In this document: positions 45,412 to 56,413 of the stretch, piece by piece
How positions within the stretch are numbered: position 1 is the first letter of the stretch
Layout of the letters: each line of letters opens with the position of its first letter
Origin: Porpolomopsis calyptriformis
Lineage: Eukaryota; Basidiomycota; Agaricomycetes; Agaricales; Hygrophoraceae
Assembly (NCBI GenBank): GCA_951640195.1
Contig: OX621164.1
Span: 725,098-789,097, forward strand
Direction of reading: 5' to 3'
DNA length: 64,000 bases
Made by a program: the position numbers and the translations under genes
Notes under the pieces: generated by a model
Databases searched by the model: none
Told to the model about the DNA's origin: nothing
The model's input: the letters and a program-made list of their open reading frames with translations, nothing else

Positions 45412-45949
45412 GTTGTTGTATTCAGCAAGAAGGGCACGGATGAGGGTCATGCAGAGAAGTTCTTTATCCAGGTTGTCCAGTGTGAAGTTAGATGGATGGA
45501 GAGCTTTGATATCCTGCAGAGCTTTATCAGCTCTAGCCATTAAGGCAGGCAGGGTTTCAGCATCATCTTTCCTAATACTGAACAGCGCATCATAGGCATT
45601 GAAGCGGGTTCCTGGTCTCTTCTGCAGATGGACAGCCTCTAACTTAGCCCACATTGCTGCAGGGTCAGCTTTGGCATCCTTCACCATGCACCTTCTGGCT
45701 GTTCTCAATGGCAAGCCATATCTCTCCACTAGCTCTTCCAGATTTCCGGTTCCAATTCCTAAGCTCAGTGATTTCAGCAGGGGTAGGTTTGGCAAGGTCA
45801 GCAGCAGTAGGCCTAGGCAGAGATCCATCCACATACTCCCAGAGTTCTTTAGTGTGAAGGTAAGCCTCCATGTTGTCAGCCCACTGCCCCCAATTAGTGG
45901 GAGTGAGGCAGGGGAATGTCCTCTTTGATTCATTGGTGGAGGCTGACAT
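45412..45949 (-). pseudogene. Element F Gag N-terminus
   Basis: ATG at 45949 (M-S-A-S-T-N-E). Reads the UBN2-type Gag start, shifts frame near 45,690 (after K-V-H), and continues to A-E-Y-N-N at the G insertion. Matches G residue for residue apart from scattered changes. Confidence 0.85.
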
Positions 45950-46456
45950 GATGATGATGATGGTGTGTAGGTAGGTGACAAATGGATTACGGAGTATAAA
46001 GGGGTAGTGGATGGCAGGGATAGGGTGAGGTTGGTAAATCAGTCTTCTGTGGGTCTCACACACACTACTAGCTTATTCTCAAGTTGATGAAATCAGTGCT
46101 AGCAGTGGTAGTTGATAATGGAGCTACTTCCAATAAATTGGAAGGGGAGGCAACTGTAAACCTGCCAACCCAATCTCCCTACAACACTGCGTGCAGAGAG
46201 AGGTGCTGACTGGTGTGAACCAAGCCAAATAGCAACCTGGGGTAACACTCTGATAAGAGAAGCCCAGGGAGGTAGCACTTCACTGCACTTCACTTTGTTC
46301 TAATCTCCTTTCAATAAACCAATGTGCACAGTGACAGCCACAGCACAGACTGATGAATGATCAAGTGCTAGAGTCCAGAGAGGTCCCAAGAGTCCAAATT
46401 TTTGCCAGAACACAGGGGGCACATCCTAGAGTGTCTTGAAGCAATTACAATGTCCT
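45950..46456 (-). other. Element F leader, first part
   Basis: Reverse complement of G's leader 40,190-40,675. It is broken at 46456 by DNA transposon H and resumes at 53536. Confidence 0.8.
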
Positions 46457-46480
46457 CACCATAGGAAGTAAAGTCAATGA
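46457..46480 (+). repeat. Element H left terminal inverted repeat
   Basis: Pairs with 53512-53535. Tip CACC where the right tip is CACT. Inside it (to about 46,690) CAGTGA/TCACTG motifs recur at least six times, a plausible transposase-binding array. Confidence 0.85.
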
Positions 46481-46856
46481 AAAACAGTGATAAAGTCACT
46501 GTTTGTTGTATAATCATTGACTACCTCACTGAATTTACCCCCTCACGTCTTTTCAGTGAGTATCACTTATCGCTGTCATTCAGTGACAAAAATTTCAAGT
46601 TGCTGAAAAACATTGATACAATTGGTATGGATACTGAAAATGAGATACCCAGCAATGAAAATGAGACACTAGAGAATCGTATGCACTGAAAAAGAGACAA
46701 CCCTTTGAAATCAATACAGTTCTATCAAAAACAAAGTTTTAGACTGATGGATGACGGATGTGGTGTATACAGAAGATCGTGGGGTCTCTTTCAATATGCC
46801 TAAGTGTTATCGTCCCTGCCATCGGAGTCATCCAGGTTGTCCAGGTCTGACAACTC

Positions 46857-49800
46857 ATCCTACGATGCAAATGTAACCCATGCAAGATCTACAGTTCTGT
46901 CAACAATCCCCCACTGTGTTCGGCTTTCCACGCAACCCACAACTCCATGAATATTCCTAATATCGGTGATGATAGGGGCAAGCGTATGTTTGAAGGATGC
47001 CATAGTGAGAGCAGCATCCTCTCCTTCCATCCTCCATGGCATGATTTCAGCAAGGAGTTGAGTCTTACCATGAAAATCCCCCCACACAGCTTCAGAACCC
47101 AATTTACACTCCAAAATTCTCTCCAGAACCCTATAGTTGATTATCTTGCATATATTATCCATGATTTCTGGTGAATGTAATCTCGTACTGGCAATGTGAG
47201 TTAACAAAATACTCACTGAGATCATCACAAACACTCACCCGAATGTATGAGTTGTTCCGCTGGTGTTGACTGGTCAATGCATGTTTCCTAAGCCAGGATG
47301 CTGTTCTAATGGAATCCCCTTGATGACAGAGGCGCATCCTAGTCTACATCAGCATATCCTTTGGAAGGCGGTTGGCAACCACATCCCATCTTTTACTAAG
47401 GATTGCACAGAAGTATTTGATAACTCTGTTGTGGAGATCTGGGGCTAGTCAGTAGTTTGTGACACACAGTGATTGTAAGACTTGATCTGGATCTTGGAGA
47501 ATCTGTTAGGCATAATAGCAATGAATTAAAACTCATAAAACTTACATTCTTCGAAGATAGTCTCTCCTCGTTTGATCTCATCTGATTGTTGACCCTCAAC
47601 AGTTGAGAGCTCATCATCTAGATTGTATTTGACCATCAGCTGGCTGAGATATGCCATATTCAGCACTTGCTTGTCCAGATTAGCTGCTGGATGTTTTTAT
47701 GAGTGAAGTCTACTTTGAAGAATACTACAGAAGTGTTTGGTATAAAATGTCCACATTGCCCAAGACGGCCCAGTGGAATGGATATCATTCAGGATGTGGA
47801 GGAGTCCGTGGATGGTTAAAACGCAAGTGGAGAGCCGATTTTCTTGGTATTGATAATAGTATCTGAAAATTTTAGCTGTGATGACTTGACATGAATGAAT
47901 GGGATAAAGACTTACTCTTCATAAAGCTCAACCCATTGAATGATATCTTCCTCTAGCTTGTCAATTTCTTCCAGAGTCAATTCAAACTTCAGCATGGTTT
48001 TCATAATCTTGATAAGTAAACACATATGATTGTAGTACTTCATGTGTGCAAAACGCCCTTTCAATACGATCAGGGTGATGTACATGAACCAGAAGGCCTA
48101 TGTCTCAGCTGTGTAATGCGATCGGTCTTTAGTAATATTAGGAAGGGTGTGAACATAAGATGATGGAATGTCTTTGACTGCATTCACAGTCTCCAAACTG
48201 ATGGCTTTCCACACATCTGCAGAGATTTTGTAGTCTTCAGTACCAACATCAAGACCTTTAAAATTACTGCACCACAGGTCAACTAGATTTGGTATCATGT
48301 TTTCACAGAAGATATGGAGCCATTCCCATGGAAACAATACTGCGAAGTCGATGGATGATACACGTCGCAAAAGAGGGAGATGCCAGATGCCATAGTGTTT
48401 AGCAAGCAAGTCTCTCATCTTTTTCATGCTTGCTGAATTGATCTCTGTATGAGCGGATAGGTAATGTTCATGTGTATGCAAGGGAAGTGAGTGTGGATCG
48501 ACTGAAGGCCTTGTCTGGCGCTCGAGATCAGGTGTTGTGAGAGGAACATAATAGATCTTGCCATGGTCTCCAATCATCCGCACACCCTTTATCTCACAAG
48601 AATGGCAAGGGGAGTACCTATTATGTCCTTTAATGCCCAGCATCTCCTCGACAGCGACAATGTCCCCGTGTTCAAGAATCGTGTAGGCATGTAAGTCGAA
48701 GAGGTCCCCACTATATGCCTCAAAAGTTGGGACACCCATAGCCAATTGCGCGCACTCCTCATCGAAAGGTACAAGAAATGATTCAAAATCTTTAAGTTTG
48801 TGAATAACGCCAAGATAGAGGAGGTTTTCAAGGTGAGTTCAAGTCTGCAGAGGTAAATTGTAATTTTGAAGGATGGTTGGGATTGCGCTAGGACCATTTC
48901 TTCATCGCTTGAATAAAAGGTAGCCATCAACTGACAACCCAAAAGCGATATCACATCTATCACAGAAGTATGTGTAGGGTCTTTCAACCCTATCAACAGT
49001 GACTTTGCGGTGCAAAAGCTTGTGGTAATGGGTGCAATTGAATACGTCATGGATTCGATCAGGGTCGTGTTTGTAATGGTGTCTGTATGAGAGTTTAGCA
49101 GTCATAGTGGTGCTCTGGTAGAAGCTTTGGAGTTGTGGGATGAGGGGGATATAGCTGTAACTTTGCCGAGGTCGTCAGTCGCGAGTGAATTGACCCTGGC
49201 CACAAAATGGGCAAGTCTCATATAGTTCGTATTTTCCTGTATAAGCAATACAAAAATTGACGCAGCAGTTATACTTGACTGGTTGAATACCAGCTAATAG
49301 TGCCATGCGATGGATCATGACCCATTCGGAATTGATCTTGAGTTTGTGTCGGAATGCGTAACACATTTGATTGAAGGTATGGCAGGTTACATTGCCAAAC
49401 ATCTTGAGCCTGAAGGCACGGATGTTGTCTCAATCTTTGTTAGTGATGATATTATTCCCTGAATGTGATAAATGTAAGCATGAACACCAATCAAAAATAT
49501 AGTACTCATGCATTCTCCACAATTCTATGTCACCTTCCAGACCCATTACACCTCTCAGATCCTCATGGATTTCATCAAGAGTTAGTCTCTCTTACCTGGC
49601 TGGTTCTTGTATATCCTTATTATCAGAGTCATTGACATAAGCTGAGTTGCCATCTGAACTGCTGTAATCCTCAGAAGCAGAGGTGTCTGCTTTATTGTGT
49701 GAGTGTGGGGGTGAGTCTTGAAGACTCGAAGGCATGCCAGGGTCTTGATCTTGTACAGTTTCGCTTAGCTTGGAGGAGCCAGTTTCAGATGGGAGGATGT

Positions 49801-49945
49801 ATTCTGGGCCTGCAATCTGATAGTGCCACAGACATGTTGAGTATGCAAGCATTTTGAAGCAACCCAGATAGCACTGGCATCGTTTTCTGTGTTTTTGAGG
49901 ATGTATAAACTTGGCCATACAGGTCACATGATCTAATACATACAT
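46857..49945 (-). pseudogene. Element H Tnp2-family (Transposase_21-like) transposase
   Basis: Minus-strand gene with small frame breaks and probable introns. N-terminal part 49,175-49,945: acidic Ser/Asp region, then H-R-M and paired cysteines ending C-P-F-C-G. Core 48,098-49,105: C-D-R-C-D-I-A-F-G-L-S, then Y-S-G-D-L-F-D-L, G-H-N-R-Y-S-P-C-H-S-C-E-I-K-G-V, Y-Y-V-P-L and F-P-W-E-W-L-H-I-F. A later block (47,560-48,060) holds L-T-L-E-E-I-D-K-L-E and W-T-F-Y-T-K-H-F-C, and the C-terminus reaches about 46,860. These blocks in this order are characteristic of fungal Tnp2-type transposases, which cut and paste the element. About seven stops or shifts; at least the stop at 48098 sits where Trp is expected. 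Confidence 0.85.
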
Positions 49946-50375
49946 GTGGAATCAATACGCATATTCTAACTCTGTCAAAATTCCACCCTAACTCCCCCCC
50001 CCATCTCCATTTCCATCTGCTACCATGCCTAAGCTATCCAACTCCAAATCCAAGCCAGCTAACAAAACAGACCACCTAAGCACAAGAATAAGTGAACTTC
50101 ACCAAGAACTGTGCAAATTGCAATGTGAGTAGCCCTTACGAAAATCCTTGCTGGTCAACTGACTCTCCTACAGGTCAACAAAGAGTACAGAAGAGGCCAA
50201 ATATATACAAGAAAGCCTGTATCAAGTTAATACTAAAACCAAAAGGGTTAGTAGGCCATACGCCTCCAAACGGTTATAACCTGCAAGACGCGATGGGACT
50301 CACCAATAATAAAATGAGATACAACAAGATTGCAGTATGTAGATCAAATAAGATCACTTGAATAGTAATACAATC
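49946..50375. promoter_or_regulatory. Shared intergenic region between the two H gene blocks
   Basis: About 430 bp separates the divergent gene starts and could drive both. A short frame (50092-50361, plus) has no recognisable protein character, so I do not call it a gene. Confidence 0.4.
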
Positions 50376-52901
50376 ATGCCAATTAAAGAGTATCTGTTGC
50401 TGCCTGGCGATGAAACACCTCAATTCATCAAAGATGATGATTGGGCAGGACAAACTTGTGGTGGCGAAAGTTGTCATGCTTGTAAGTTTTTGAGTTGATT
50501 TCTCACTGCATACATGCAACTTATTTAACTTAGGCTCAAGACGAATATCCCTTCTTGGAGAAATTCACCAAAGGATGGCCTGTCCATGATTTCCTAAGCA
50601 GGTTTCTACATAACCATTTGTCGCGAAAGAGGGGAAGAGGTAATGCAAGTGACAAGGAGAACGAGCTTGAGGTTAGTGATCATATCACTTAGCATTGATA
50701 TACACACAACAATTTTACAGAGCGATGACTCTGATCAAAGCAAAGATGATCATTTTTGGGAGAATTGCAGGGAAGATATTGGGTCAGATGAGGACCAAGA
50801 TCAAAACGAGGATGATCACCCTCGTCATCCTCAAAGTTCGACAAAGGTATATGTATCTCTCCTATTTTTATTGCATGTGTCATTTAATCAAAAGGAACAG
50901 AATACTCATCGGAACATCAAATTGAACACTACCAAACATTCGACTCAGAAAGTGAATCTAGCTATGAGAGCACTGGAAAAGACCTCGATAAAAAAACAGC
51001 TCATCACTAATTCCAAGGCTGATGTTTCAGATCAAGATCACCAGCCTATCCACAAGAAACCCTGGCTTAACAAGAAGAAGGTAGCTACAGAAGAACAGCC
51101 TGTCGATGATGAATTAAGTGATCATGAAGAGATGGACAGAAGTGAAGATGAAGAGATGGACAGAAGTGAAGATGAAGACAGCATTAAGGAGGTGACCCAG
51201 GATGGGGAAGCAAGTGAGGATGAAGAGAGTGTCGATAATGAGTGTAACACTGCCCAAGAGGGACAGCCAGCACCCATGCCAGGGAAAGTAGTGAGTATTC
51301 CATCATATTCATAGAGAGGACATGTATATTGTTGGCAACTACAGGCTATCCCGAAGTCTAAAGTAGCAAAGACTACCACCCAATCCCAGACTGCCCCTAA
51401 ACATACAGTCAAGATCACTCCCTCCACTATAACGGGTTGTAAGACAATGGGACCTAAGCTAACCACTCATACTCCCAAGACAGCACCGAGAACTACCGCA
51501 AACACATGATCCCAGAGTATCCCTACTACAGCGTTGGAGACAATTACAATGGCTAAAGTGAATATGAAGACTGGTGTAATATAGAACTACCGAAAACAAC
51601 TAGAGAGAACACACCAAAAGCTGCACCAAAGACTGCTAGCTAATCCAAGATGACTGCCAAAGCCAAGATGACTGCTAAAGCTAAGACGACTGCCAAAGCC
51701 AAGATGACTGCTAAAGCCAAGATGACTGCCAAAGCCAAGATGACCATGTCACAGCCGATTGATGAACCAAATGAAATGGTTCATGAAAATACTCAAGAGG
51801 TATGTGAGGATCAGGAGGTAAGCATCCTAGAATTATACTGAATATTTTATCTTTGGACAGGATTACAATGATGAAGAGGTATGTCGCTCTATATATTCTA
51901 GATTTACATATACGGCTAATTGATCATCCAGGATGATGAAGAGACAAAGCTGGAGAAGGAATTGGCCAAAGTTTGCATTCCCTCATCATGTCCAGCAGAA
52001 GATTGCAGTGATAAAATCCTTGTTGTCACCTGGCTGCTGCGTGTCATGTTCAAGAAGTACCATGAAGTCATCCACTCCCAAGATAGTATTTCGATCAGTA
52101 GACTCATGCAAGAAATCAGCATTTGTATGTACATCAAGAAGTAGCGAAAGGCATCAAAGTGCCAAGAAGATGCACGACGCAATGGTTGGCCGACAGTCAT
52201 TGATTTTGCAGGTTTACCAAATCGTGTCATGAAGATGATAAAACAACTTCATTGCTTCCTGTTTGTGGAAGGCCTTCAATCCAACAATATCGTGCTTCAA
52301 CAATTCCTTGAGGATATCAGAGGGACAACATACACTACTCAACAAGCTCTTGAAAGGTTCTCATCTATGAAGCTGCTGAAGCCATTGGGGATCATGTTCA
52401 CAAATGCTTGACCCAGATAGTAAGTTGAATGTTACTTCACTTTATTTTCATGACTTGTATGTCTACATACAGCTATGGCGCAAAGGGTGGTGCTATTATT
52501 CAAAGTACCCTTTATCACTTGTTCAAACCAACTACAATGAGTGACGCAATATTCCCAATGAAATTCATAGTATTTTTGGCCTACATTCTCATACCATTTG
52601 TCAGCCACCTTCTAATTACTGAAGATTGTGGCTATCTTGCTGATGAAGCCCTTCAAATAATGCATGTAAGTAGTGATATCAGAGAAGGTATGTATCCTTT
52701 GGACGACGACGACGAAGAACTAGAAGATATCATTGAGCAAAATTGCTATTTGGCTCGATAGGAAATGGCCCAGGTGTGTACTAAAGTACACGCATATTAT
52801 ACTTATCTCTTCCACTTCACATCCAGGGAAATGCTATAACATTAGAGTCCGCAACATCTGGTGAGCCCAAGAGGCGCCCACTGCTGAGGATGATCAAGGT
52901 G
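50376..52901 (+). pseudogene. Element H second gene: acidic, intron-rich protein of unknown function
   Basis: Candidate exons: 50376-50481, 50534-50671, 50721-50846, about 50896-51287, then 51345 onward, 51910-52420, 52480-52795 and a short one at about 52,830-52,900. Introns have GT...AG ends and are about 50 nt, as in basidiomycetes. The protein starts M-P-I-K-E-Y-L-L-L-P-G-D-E, has a highly acidic repeat (E-M-D-R-S-E-D-E twice), basic Thr/Lys repeats, and a C-terminal folded part (M-H-D-A-type helices, Y-G-A-K-G-G-A-I-I-Q-S-T-L-Y, D-D-D-D-E-E-L). Some exon joints are out of phase and TGA/TAG codons occur (about 51,507 and 52,142), so it is decayed. By analogy it may correspond to a TnpA-like DNA-binding partner; this is inference. 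Confidence 0.5.
51647..51742 (+). repeat. 18-bp minisatellite inside the H second gene
   Basis: AAGATGACTGCCAAAGCC repeated five times in full and once partly, keeping the frame as M-T-A-K-A-K. The Lys/Ala repeats are of the kind found in histone H1-like DNA-binding tails. Confidence 0.85.
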
Positions 52902-53339
52902 CGATATTCGTTACAAATTCTATGACAGTTTTAACATATGGTAAAGCTTCGACCACCAAGGTCATGATAAGTAAGCTATACACTCACATCACCAGATTCT
53001 CCATGCACTGACAGGATCGCTCTCTTCTCCGGCTGGCCCTTTCAATTTCTTTCCTGTCTAGGTTCTCTTTTCTAATGCTGGAGCTTGCATAGGTACACTC
53101 AGTCTTGGCTGACACTGTTGTTGGCCATCTACACACACGATTGGACGCCGACTGCTCTGACCTCTCTGTTTTGTTCACTTCTGCGACATTCTGGATGTTT
53201 ACTCCATCGTTCTTTCGAGCCTGCAGTCCCTGGGCTACTGTATTTGTAGGGTATTACCATCCGATTAGTTGTCTACAATAAATTGACACAGTCAATGCAA
53301 ATCATTCACTATGTGCATGTAATTCAGTACCTGCCGTGC
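52902..53339. other. No gene recognised
   Basis: Right-hand flank of H between the second gene and the subterminal repeats. Possible last exon sequence to about 53,000; nothing else is supported. Confidence 0.4.
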
Positions 53340-53511
53340 AATTTTGTGTCTATATAACAATGCTGAAAACACTGGAATGAAGTGATAAACTTGCTACTAT
53401 TCAAACTAAATAATGAGACCTTCAGTGATAAAAAAGCACTGAAAAATTCATTGACCTCGTGGTTAAACAATGAGGTGGCCAACTAATTTTCAGTGATTCA
53501 GGCACTACTTG

Positions 53512-53535
53512 TCATTGATTTTACTTCCTACAGTG
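53512..53535 (-). repeat. Element H right terminal inverted repeat
   Basis: Pairs with 46457-46480. Subterminal TTCAGTGA/CACTGAA motifs lie at about 53,418, 53,434 and 53,490. Confidence 0.85.
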
Positions 53536-54172
53536 TCCTGGGAGTGATGAAAGCGATGGAACACGAATGGGAATGATTAGGAGGTAGATAGGAGTGGTGG
53601 ATAAAGATAGAGCGCTCCTGGATGATCCGCGAAGGCAGTAAGCGTATAAGCAAGGGAACCCGATTCGGACATGGCCTTTAACATCCACAAGCAATTTCGG
53701 AGTGATTCGGTCCAATTTGAGTTGGTGGGCACAGGAATAATGTGTCGGATCACAGAATGGTGGTTTGGAGTGGTGGGGCTGTTACAGATGGCCACAATGA
53801 ATGGAGTTGATAACAAGCACACACAAGTGTCCACACGTGCCCACTGATGAGCTGGCAGTCACTGGGATGGATTGGGATAGGTAGGCCTATCACAGATGGT
53901 GAATGGTGATATGGATAATTGATTGGGATGTCCTGACAAGGGAAATGAAGCCAGCAACATGTAAATTAGTGGAGGCGTAGAAGGGAGTGTCTGAAAATGG
54001 TCCCAAAAGTTTCAAAGTCAGGGAGTGAAAATTGGGTGAGAACCAAGGTGATTTATATCAGTGGTACTGGTAAGAGGTCTGGAGAGTGGTTGTAATGGTC
54101 CAGGAGTATGCAGGAGCTGTTAGACACAATAGGGGGTGATTTTAGGCAAAATTTGTAGCAGGGCTCATAACC
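53536..54172 (-). other. Element F leader, second part
   Basis: Reverse complement of G's leader 39,540-40,165, resuming after H. Adjacent to F's 5' LTR; the primer-binding-site candidate (GGTTATGAGCCC on the minus strand) is at about 54,161-54,172. Confidence 0.82.
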
Positions 54173-54367
54173 TATTAAGGCTGGAAGCTACTGCCTTAAG
54201 AACCACACCTGGTGTCAAGCTTCACTATCAATACTAAGGAACAGTGAGCTTGACACCAGACATTTTGGATACATTTTTGACCAAATAAGAACAAACAAAT
54301 CAGCCACAACTTCGGACTAGTACAAACCAGTACTGCTCTATGCAGAGAAGATCATCACATCCTAACA
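54173..54367 (-). repeat. Element F 5' LTR (short form)
   Basis: 195 bp, TATTAAGG...CCTAACA on the plus strand, same short form as 37459-37653. Confidence 0.9.
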
Positions 54368-54589
54368 GATACTATCTGACACTTCAGTATGACTGATTCT
54401 TATTCAATACAAATTGTATGTTTCACTTGATTTTGAGGATTTTCACTCATTTTTGCATAGCCAGGGTGAACTAGAACATTAGCAGGTGAAACAGTTCTAT
54501 GTTTGGACAAACAAGAACCAGTTCACATGGCAATGTACTAGACATGAGCAGCGTGAGTGGATATTGTTAAAAATTCAGGCCTAGAGAGT
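54368..54589. other. Flank of the orphan gene fragment
   Basis: AT-rich; may hold earlier exons of the fragment that follows (an open stretch with F-D-E-G/V-W-T-N-K character near 54,490-54,580). Not resolved. Confidence 0.35.
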
Positions 54590-55062
54590 GAAGAGAAAGG
54601 ATATAGCAATTAAAAACCAGGATGCAACTATCAATTTCACAGAGTGTGAGCCTTTGTTGCCCACCCCCCCTAATGCTCACCACCACATTGCGAGCATGAG
54701 ACGATTCAAGACCAAGCTCTCTACTTGGCTTCATCAGAATAAAAATGATCCTACTCTCAAGGTATGTGTTTTAATTGATATCATTTACACTATCTTATGA
54801 AACTTAATACTAGGATTTTATTCCACAGCTCAAAAATCACCTGCTTGGTCGGTTAATCAGTCAGCCATGGTCAGGAGAGGATGTAGAATTTACTGACAAG
54901 CAACGGCGCTGCATTACCTTTTCCAATAACACCCTCTATCAGTACAAGGTTCTGTGGATAAACTAATATGACTTACAATGTATGAAGAGTGCAAGATTCA
55001 CTCAATCCATGCACCCATCCCAACTTCATGGTTTTCTCTCATGAAATCCTGCCTTGTATGAT
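54590..55062 (+). pseudogene. Orphan two-exon gene fragment, transposon-associated type
   Basis: Exon 54590-54761, GT-AG intron 54762-54828 (ends CCACAG), exon 54829-55062, joined in phase. The reading includes E-C-E-P-L-L-P-T-P-P-N-A-H, L-K-N-H-L-L-G-R-L, E-F-T-D-K-Q-R-R, and, after a small shift, T-Y-N-V-(stop)-R-V-Q-D-S-L-N-P and T-H-P-N-F-M-V. I recall a similar block (Y-T-T-Y-D-V-R-R...N-P-R-T-H) in a repeated hypothetical protein of basidiomycetes that often lies beside DNA transposons, but I cannot check this here. It ends where Gypsy element K begins. Confidence 0.45.
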
Positions 55063-55065
55063 AGG

Positions 55066-56170
55066 TCATAGCCAAGCCAACATACCCATAAAAATTCCAT
55101 ATGTTGAGGGTCAATAGATATTAACAAAATCTCATTGTTCAATTACCTGATTTATTTGGATACGATGCTGTGATAGTTGTTATTGATCAATTCACAAAAC
55201 ATACTCACTTTATTCCAATAACTTCCAATCTCTTATCAGAAGGTGCTACCCAACTCTTCTAAGATCACATTTGGAAACACCATGGATAGCCAAAGAAGAT
55301 CATTTCTGATCAAGGAGTATAATTCACATTGAAATTCACTGAAGCCCTTAATAAACTTCTAGGAACCATTTCTGGACTCTCTACTACTTATTATTCTGAA
55401 ACCAATAGTCAGACTAAGTGAACAAATCAAGAACTCGAGGTCTACCTATGATTCTATACCAACTTCATGCAAGACGATTAGTCTGAATGGCTAGCTTCCA
55501 CTGAATTCACTTACAATAATCAATGACACTCTGCTACTTCACAATCGCCCTTCTATCTAGAATATGGCCATTACCCTTATTTTCTGATTGCTATTAATTC
55601 TCTGAGTAATGTCCCTGCAGCAAACACCTTCCACGAATGTCTCACACATGCTCAGAAGAGTGCCAGCAAATCACTATCATATACTATGGAATTGATGAAA
55701 AAGTACACCAATCAAAAATGGAAACTCTCTCCCTCTTTCAAAGTCGGAGACCTAGTTTAGTTAGATACCAAGAATATCAAGATGGCTTGACCTATCAAGA
55801 AACTTGATAACTGAAGAACTGGACCATTCAAGATCCTGAAACAAGTATCAGACCTTGCTTATCTCATCGGTGTCCCTGGAACTTGGAAGCTCCACCCAGT
55901 TTTTCATGTTTCACTCCTAAGACTAAATGTCAAAGATAAGTTGCTCCATCTAGATATTACTGATATATTATGACCTCCCCTAGATTTGATCGAGAATGAA
56001 GAAGAATACAAGGTCAAATCCATTCTACAACACTCTAGAGCTAAATGCCAATAAAAATATTTAGTTAAATAGAAAGGCTATCTGATCTAAGAAGCTACTT
56101 GGGAAGAACGATTGAATGTCTTATGACATGCTAAGGAAATTGTGAAGACTTATGAAGACTCAATTCAAAT
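55066..56170 (+). pseudogene. Element K integrase and chromodomain remnant
   Basis: G-Y-D-A-V-I-V-V-I-D and F-T-K-H-T-H-F-I-P (integrase core, 55,155-55,220), N-Q-E-L-E-V-Y-L (about 55,430), R-T-G-P-F-K-I-L (SH3-like tail, about 55,820), H-P-V-F-H-V-S-L-L-R (55,890) and a chromodomain (Y-L-V-K...W-E-E-R, 56,000-56,120). Stops are mostly TGA, TAG and TAA at C- or G-bearing ancestral codons. No function expected. Confidence 0.85.
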
Positions 56171-56413
56171 GGCGACTTAATTTGTTTGTCACCATTCTGG
56201 CTATCTATTTTGTTACTCTATTCTTAGATTTAAGTGGCACTTATAAACTCAGAGCTATAGAAATGACTCCATCCAATCTTTCACCTGAATGGTTCTTGGC
56301 TCTTGACCAATGTGGCACCCCTAAGGGACCCCAAAAAAGAGACTCAGCATAAGTACAAGTAGTACCCTAGCTTTGCGCAAAAAACACTACTACAATCTAA
56401 GAAATGTGTAAAA

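Larger units (their letters stand above)
46457..53535. mobile_element. Element H: CACTG-ended DNA transposon with Tnp2-type transposase and a divergent second gene
   Basis: 7079 bp inserted in F's leader. Ends are inverted repeats of about 24 bp: CACCATAGGAAGTAAAGTCA at the left and, reverse-complemented, CACTGTAGGAAGTAAAATCA at the right (three mismatches over 24). Flanks are TCCT at 46453-46456 and 53536-53539, and comparison with G's leader confirms a clean insertion. Two gene blocks point away from a shared centre near 50.1 kb: the transposase (minus) and an intron-rich gene (plus). CACT-type ends, Tnp2 protein and subterminal repeats place it in or near the CACTA/CMC group. Confidence 0.88.
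37459..54367 (-). mobile_element. Element F: internally deleted Ty1/Copia element, split by G and H
   Basis: Minus-strand Copia of the same family as G. Pieces: 3' LTR 37459-37653, RNase H fused to the start of integrase 37678-38360, protease and Gag C-terminus 38400-39277, Gag N-terminus 45412-45949, leader 45950-46456 and 53536-54172, 5' LTR 54173-54367. About 2.3 kb of integrase and RT (G equivalents about 42,350 to 44,675) is missing, so it is non-autonomous. G's TSD GTTGT and H's TCCT rejoin it. The outer flanks (ACCCC and GATAC) do not match, so F is probably a recombinant or has lost its duplication. Confidence 0.85.

Noticed and set aside
51647..51742. Possible CRISPR-like short repeat array
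   Set aside because: Direct 18-bp units without spacers, in frame within a gene of a eukaryotic transposon; a coding minisatellite.
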